From assembly GCA_903894755.1 (NCBI GenBank), contig CAITRH010000611.1:1-34870 (forward strand): a stretch of 34,870 nucleotides of DNA, read 5' to 3'. Source of the stretch: an uncultured delta proteobacterium (lineage in GTDB: Bacteria; Myxococcota_A; Polyangia; Polyangiales; Polyangiaceae). The translations under genes were made by a program, and so were the position numbers. Below, piece after piece: positions 33,001-34,870 of this stretch (positions within the stretch are counted from its first letter, which is position 1; each line of letters begins with the position of its first letter). The notes below the pieces were generated by a model. That model did not search any database, was not told the origin of the DNA, and was given only the letters and a program-made list of their open reading frames with translations.

Positions 33001-33791
33001 GCGTCGGGGGCGAGACTGGACACGCGAGGCGAGTCCACGGTCAGCTTCTCGGTGAGCACCTGCGTGATCGAACCGGAAAAAGGGACCTGTCCGGTCAACG
33101 CTTGAAAGAGCATCACGCCGAGCGCGTAGGCGTCCGAGGCCGCCGTGACGACGGTGTCTTCGAGCCCCTGCTCGGGGGCCATGTACTCGACTGTGCCCAT
33201 CACCTCGGCATGCGACACCTCGGTGGAGTCCAGGTCGGCCACCAGGCCAAAGTCGAGCAGAATGACCCGTCCCTCGCGAGTGACCAGAACGTTGTCGGGC
33301 TTGACGTCGCGATGAACCCGTCCTGCCGCATGGAGCACGCTCAACCCCACGGCAAGCTGACGCAGAGCGCTACGAAGCCGCTCTGCATCGAGCTGGGGCG
33401 ACGCGCGGAGAGGACGTGACGGCTGCATGCGTACGCCGGGAATCACGCTCGAGACGAACTTGAGCGTCCCGGTCATCGACACGGTCTCTGCGGTCGTGTG
33501 CCAGACGTACGAAAGGAAATCGATCCCCTCGACGAGCTCCATGGTCAGGAAGCACGCGTCGCCTTCGACCACGAGGTCACCGAGGGCGAGCAGGTTTTTG
33601 TGTCGGAGCTCCGCCATCGCTCGAAACTCGTGTTTCAGGCGGTACATGGTTTCGGGGTCGGGCCTCTTGAGGGTCTTCAGAGCAACGCGCTCACCTCGTT
33701 CCAGGTCATCGACCTCGTAGACGACGCCCATGCCTCCCTCGCCGAGGCGACGAAGGACCTTGAAGCGCGTCGACTGCTCAAGCTCAATCAC
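30084..33791 (-). CDS. PknK-like serine/threonine kinase with AAA ATPase and TPR-like domain (copy 2)
   Basis: 1235 residues from GTG 33791, chosen because GGGGTGG lies seven bases upstream and because the sequence before it belongs to an older kinase-gene tail; a GTG at 33821 would add ten residues. The kinase domain has RFKVLRRLGEGGMGVVYE, VALK, VHRDVKPDNVL, DFGLV and GTVEYMAPEQG. The ATPase has Walker A GESGLGKTAL and Walker B LVLVLDDLQWVDD. A long helical TPR-like region follows and ends ...NPARMVAMHFPGWPC. It parallels copy 1 over its whole length but diverges strongly in the C-terminal third. With the Crp/Fnr gene 16 bases downstream it forms a likely two-gene operon, which suggests that the kinase controls that regulator (inference). 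Confidence 0.9.
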   Translation of the reverse strand: MIELEQSTRFKVLRRLGEGGMGVVYEVDDLERGERVALKTLKRPDPETMYRLKHEFRAMAELRHKNLLALGDLVVEGDACFLTMELVEGIDFLSYVWHTTAETVSMTGTLKFVSSVIPGVRMQPSRPLRASPQLDAERLRSALRQLAVGLSVLHAAGRVHRDVKPDNVLVTREGRVILLDFGLVADLDSTEVSHAEVMGTVEYMAPEQGLEDTVVTAASDAYALGVMLFQALTGQVPFSGSITQVLTEKLTVDSPRVSSLAPDAPQDLVDLCAALLAMEPQDRPSDDEIMRRVGVSASSSRLSRSFAVGTEMAGRGREMAILDTLLSHVLAGGPAAATLTGESGLGKTALVRAFLAKVRERSGHAVVLEGRCYAREAVPFKAMDSLIDHLSTRWMDLGDEGENLLPDEAALLPRLFPVLARVPWVAKAPAMEVVEDPQLLRTRAFAALRDVFRHFAARQPLVLVLDDLQWVDDNTLLLLSDLMRPPDPPALLLVLSCRPEGTERLRGLIAQMAVRSAHIELGPLGREDATQLASRLLSAPSPEVATQIAVEAGGNPFFVAELAEYVNVGGVSDVRGLHLDDVLGERFARLPERAQRLLEVLVVAGEPISRRAATTATTLEQVLVHEQVDTLRAERIVQATGEGATDRLELGQERLRSAITVRLSDDRRRRVHRALVSALQRWGEANDERLARHLLGAGDPARAGVHARQAAEQAAKAFDFDRAARLYEFALRVGSFTGDERQALGTLRAEALSYAGRPADAARAFGDAAVGADPVLAFELRRRAAEEYLHGGYMTEGWTAMQEVLAEQGLSLSRSTFVTVFRVLFFRALLFLRGFGFRERPVEAIAVADLVRFDTLWSVAFGIVTIDTLVGAEFQTRSLLAALRLGEPRRVARVLAMEGSYLARANDAVRARRACDLFRPLAERTGDALATIMGHLAQGSIAYYVTNQWRQTVTSMNVGEAEFRAARGGAGFEVDTCRMMAGWSRLYLGEVAELGRLVPQIVREAQRRADRCTEVSFRSRFIMVHLASDDSAAAKRDVDGAMAIWPSTGRFSPQEFYALHSRCELALYDGDPERAHEDLERHRGPLFWSLLLTITMVRLEIDFLEGRIALALAQRREGTARKNALRRAKKLVSSLAGSVPIGKPLALMIEAGRAHLLGDRQGAIEALREAIVLFEKHDSRLLMAVVQWRLGQTLCGQDGGQEGTALLEEAEAWMRGQTIANPARMVAMHFPGWPC

Positions 33792-33797
33792 GTGTGG

Positions 33798-33980
33798 GCC
33801 ACCCCGGAAGATGCACGGCACCCACTCGGGCCGGATTGGTCATGTTCTGGGTTCGCATCCACGCCTCCGCCTCCTCTATAAGCAAGCTCCGGTTGTCGCC
33901 ACCAAGGGGCTGGTCGAGACGTTACCGCACTACCGCCATGAGAAGCATCGAGTCGAATTTCTTGAGGAGGACAAGCCTGC
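33798..33980 (-). pseudogene. Tail remnant of a third kinase paralogue
   Basis: Read on the minus strand, 33980 to 33798 aligns to the 3' end of the kinase gene at 30091-30285. It gives KKFDSMLLMAVVR, an in-frame stop, then LIEEAEAWMRTQNMTNPARV and HLPGWP, against EKHDSRLLMAVVQ, LLEEAEAWMRGQTIANPARM and HFPGWP in the intact gene. The two DNA stretches share GGCCACCCCGGAA and long runs of identity, with a short deletion of about 12 bases in the middle. Only the last 60 codons remain. It sits immediately upstream of the intact kinase gene and under the start of the gene on the other strand, so it marks an old tandem array of kinase genes that lost one member. Confidence 0.82.
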
Positions 33981-34750
33981 TGTCGCCTTCCGACCCACCG
34001 GCCTATCGCACGGCAAACGAAGGGGGGACGTCGCCTCTCCTTCTTCTTTGCGACCACGCGGCCAATGCGGTCCCCGAGGCGCTGGGCTCGCTTGGCCTTT
34101 GCGACGCCGACCTAGGTCGTCACATTGCCTGGGACCTTGGCGCCGAAGCGTTGACCCGACAGCTAGCGGAGCGTCTAGGGGCGACGGCGGTTCTGAGCTC
34201 GTTCTCGCGGCTGGTCATCGACTGCAATCGCGCGCTAGGCGATCGGACCTGCATGGCCGAGCAGAGTGACGGGACGCTGGTACCAGGAAACAAGGGGCTT
34301 GACGCGACCCAACGCAGCGAGCGGGCGGAGGCGCTGTATTGGCCGTATCACCGCTACGTGGCGACGGTGCTCGACGCGTTTGCGGCGCGTGGGGTGACGC
34401 CTGCGGTGATCTCGGTGCACAGCTTTACGCCACATATGAACGGCGTGGCACGTCCATGGCAGATTGGAGTCCTTTGGGATCGGGACGCACGCATTTCCCG
34501 ACCGCTTCTCGAGACGCTTTCACGCGACCAAAGCATTACGGTGGGAGACAACGAGCCCTACTCGCTTCGCGGTCCTGTCGATTTCACGCTGCCGCACCAC
34601 GCCGTTGCGCGCGGTTTGCCGCATGTTTTGATCGAGAGTCGGCAGGACGAGCTCGACGAGCCCGAGGGGGTAGCGCGTGTTGCGGGACTCCTTCACGGTG
34701 CGCTCGCGCCGATTCTGTCCGATCCCTCGCTGTTCCGAGCCATCTTGTGA
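33938..34750 (+). CDS. N-formylglutamate amidohydrolase family protein
   Basis: About 270 residues from ATG 33938. The family hydrolyses N-formylglutamate (histidine degradation) or related N-acyl amino acids. Matching segments are LLLLCDHAANAVPEALGSLGL, GRHIAWDLGAEALTRQLAERL, LVIDCNRAL, VISVHSFTPHMNGVARPW and HVLIESRQDEL, which include the Asp, His, Glu and Arg of the conserved core. The start is uncertain: ATG 33938 lies within the kinase-tail remnant on the opposite strand, and family homology begins around SDPPAYRTANEGGTSP, so a later TTG at 33962 or a codon after GAGGAGG (33963-33969) could be used. The stop is three bases before the right-hand palindrome. No other histidine-catabolism gene is nearby. 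Confidence 0.85.
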   Translation: MRSIESNFLRRTSLLSPSDPPAYRTANEGGTSPLLLLCDHAANAVPEALGSLGLCDADLGRHIAWDLGAEALTRQLAERLGATAVLSSFSRLVIDCNRALGDRTCMAEQSDGTLVPGNKGLDATQRSERAEALYWPYHRYVATVLDAFAARGVTPAVISVHSFTPHMNGVARPWQIGVLWDRDARISRPLLETLSRDQSITVGDNEPYSLRGPVDFTLPHHAVARGLPHVLIESRQDELDEPEGVARVAGLLHGALAPILSDPSLFRAIL

Positions 34751-34753
34751 CCT

Positions 34754-34870
34754 TAAACCAAACCCATCTTGAAAACCGCAGGTCCGATCTACCGCTTCCG
34801 CGCCCCAATGTCGCGTAGACCTCACCCCCAACCCCCTCTCCCTCGACATCCTCCTTGCCCATGCGGGCAA
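34754..34870. repeat. Half of a long palindromic repeat at the right edge
   Basis: 34754-34860 is the reverse complement of 1-107 with five mismatches. It starts TAAACCAAACC three bases after the stop codon of the amidohydrolase gene. It ends in TTGCCC-ATGC-GGGCAA (34855-34870), an inverted repeat that looks like the centre of a palindrome of about 220 bp, with the second arm just beginning when the window stops. Confidence 0.87.

Noticed and set aside
32238-33419. Plus-strand ORF of 393 codons opposite the second kinase gene
   Set aside because: Shadow frame; Arg/His-rich composition and no domain, while the minus-strand kinase and ATPase motifs are intact.
1-34870. The two 107-bp inverted repeats as terminal repeats of a 34.8-kb transposon
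   Set aside because: No transposase or integrase lies inside, the genes are core metabolism, and both repeats look like half-palindromes cut at their centre. A contig bounded by a dispersed repeat explains this better.

Overview
The window looks like a high-GC chromosomal segment, probably one whole assembly contig, from a myxobacterium-like bacterium (Myxococcota). Three things point that way: two very large kinase/ATPase/TPR proteins of the PknK type, a secreted lipoprotein built from about 23 DUF4215/'Myxococcus cysteine-rich' repeats around a fibro-slime domain, and a zinc-ribbon/proline-rich membrane protein of a kind common in that phylum. Taxonomy is inferred from gene content only. 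I saw no tRNA, rRNA, CRISPR array, transposase or phage gene.

Layout, left to right. (1) 1-1390: half of a long palindromic repeat, an internally deleted kup (K+ transporter) remnant and a 42-bp tandem array. (2) 1394-2999: two minus-strand genes, a cupredoxin-like lipoprotein and a zinc-ribbon membrane protein. (3) 3103-3186: divergent promoters, then 3303-11964: a complex I operon nuoE-F-J-K-L-M-N, without nuoA-D, G, H or I. A lipoprotein gene follows. (4) 13008-16901: the giant DUF4215/fibro-slime lipoprotein. (5) 17029-22718: a helical hypothetical protein, then a DUF29 gene and a PknK-like kinase. These two are bracketed by direct copies of one segment, each holding a 42-bp tandem array. 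(6) 22872-29201: a compact clade II-type nitrous oxide reductase operon, nosZ - cytochrome c - nosB - nosD - nosF - nosL - nosY, with overlapping or nearly abutting genes. (7) 29199-29347: a 149-bp near-perfect palindrome between convergent nosY and a Crp/Fnr regulator gene. (8) 29369-33791: a minus-strand kinase -> Crp/Fnr pair. The kinase is a paralogue of the one in (5). (9) 33798-34750: the decayed tail of a third kinase copy, overlapping the start of an N-formylglutamate amidohydrolase gene. (10) 34754-34870: the second half-palindrome.

How the genes fit together: complex I feeds the quinone pool. The nos operon supplies a terminal N2O reductase (NosZ), a c-type cytochrome donor, a membrane partner (NosB) and copper-site assembly (NosDFYL). 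The cluster lies between two paralogous kinase genes, one of which is in an apparent operon with a Crp/Fnr regulator converging on nosY. A kinase-linked control of N2O respiration is therefore plausible but unproven.

The most unusual structural feature is a family of long palindromes beginning TAAACCA and ending TGGTTTA, placed at the 3' ends of genes. Both ends of the window stop close to the centre of the same palindrome type, which probably explains why the sequence ends there.
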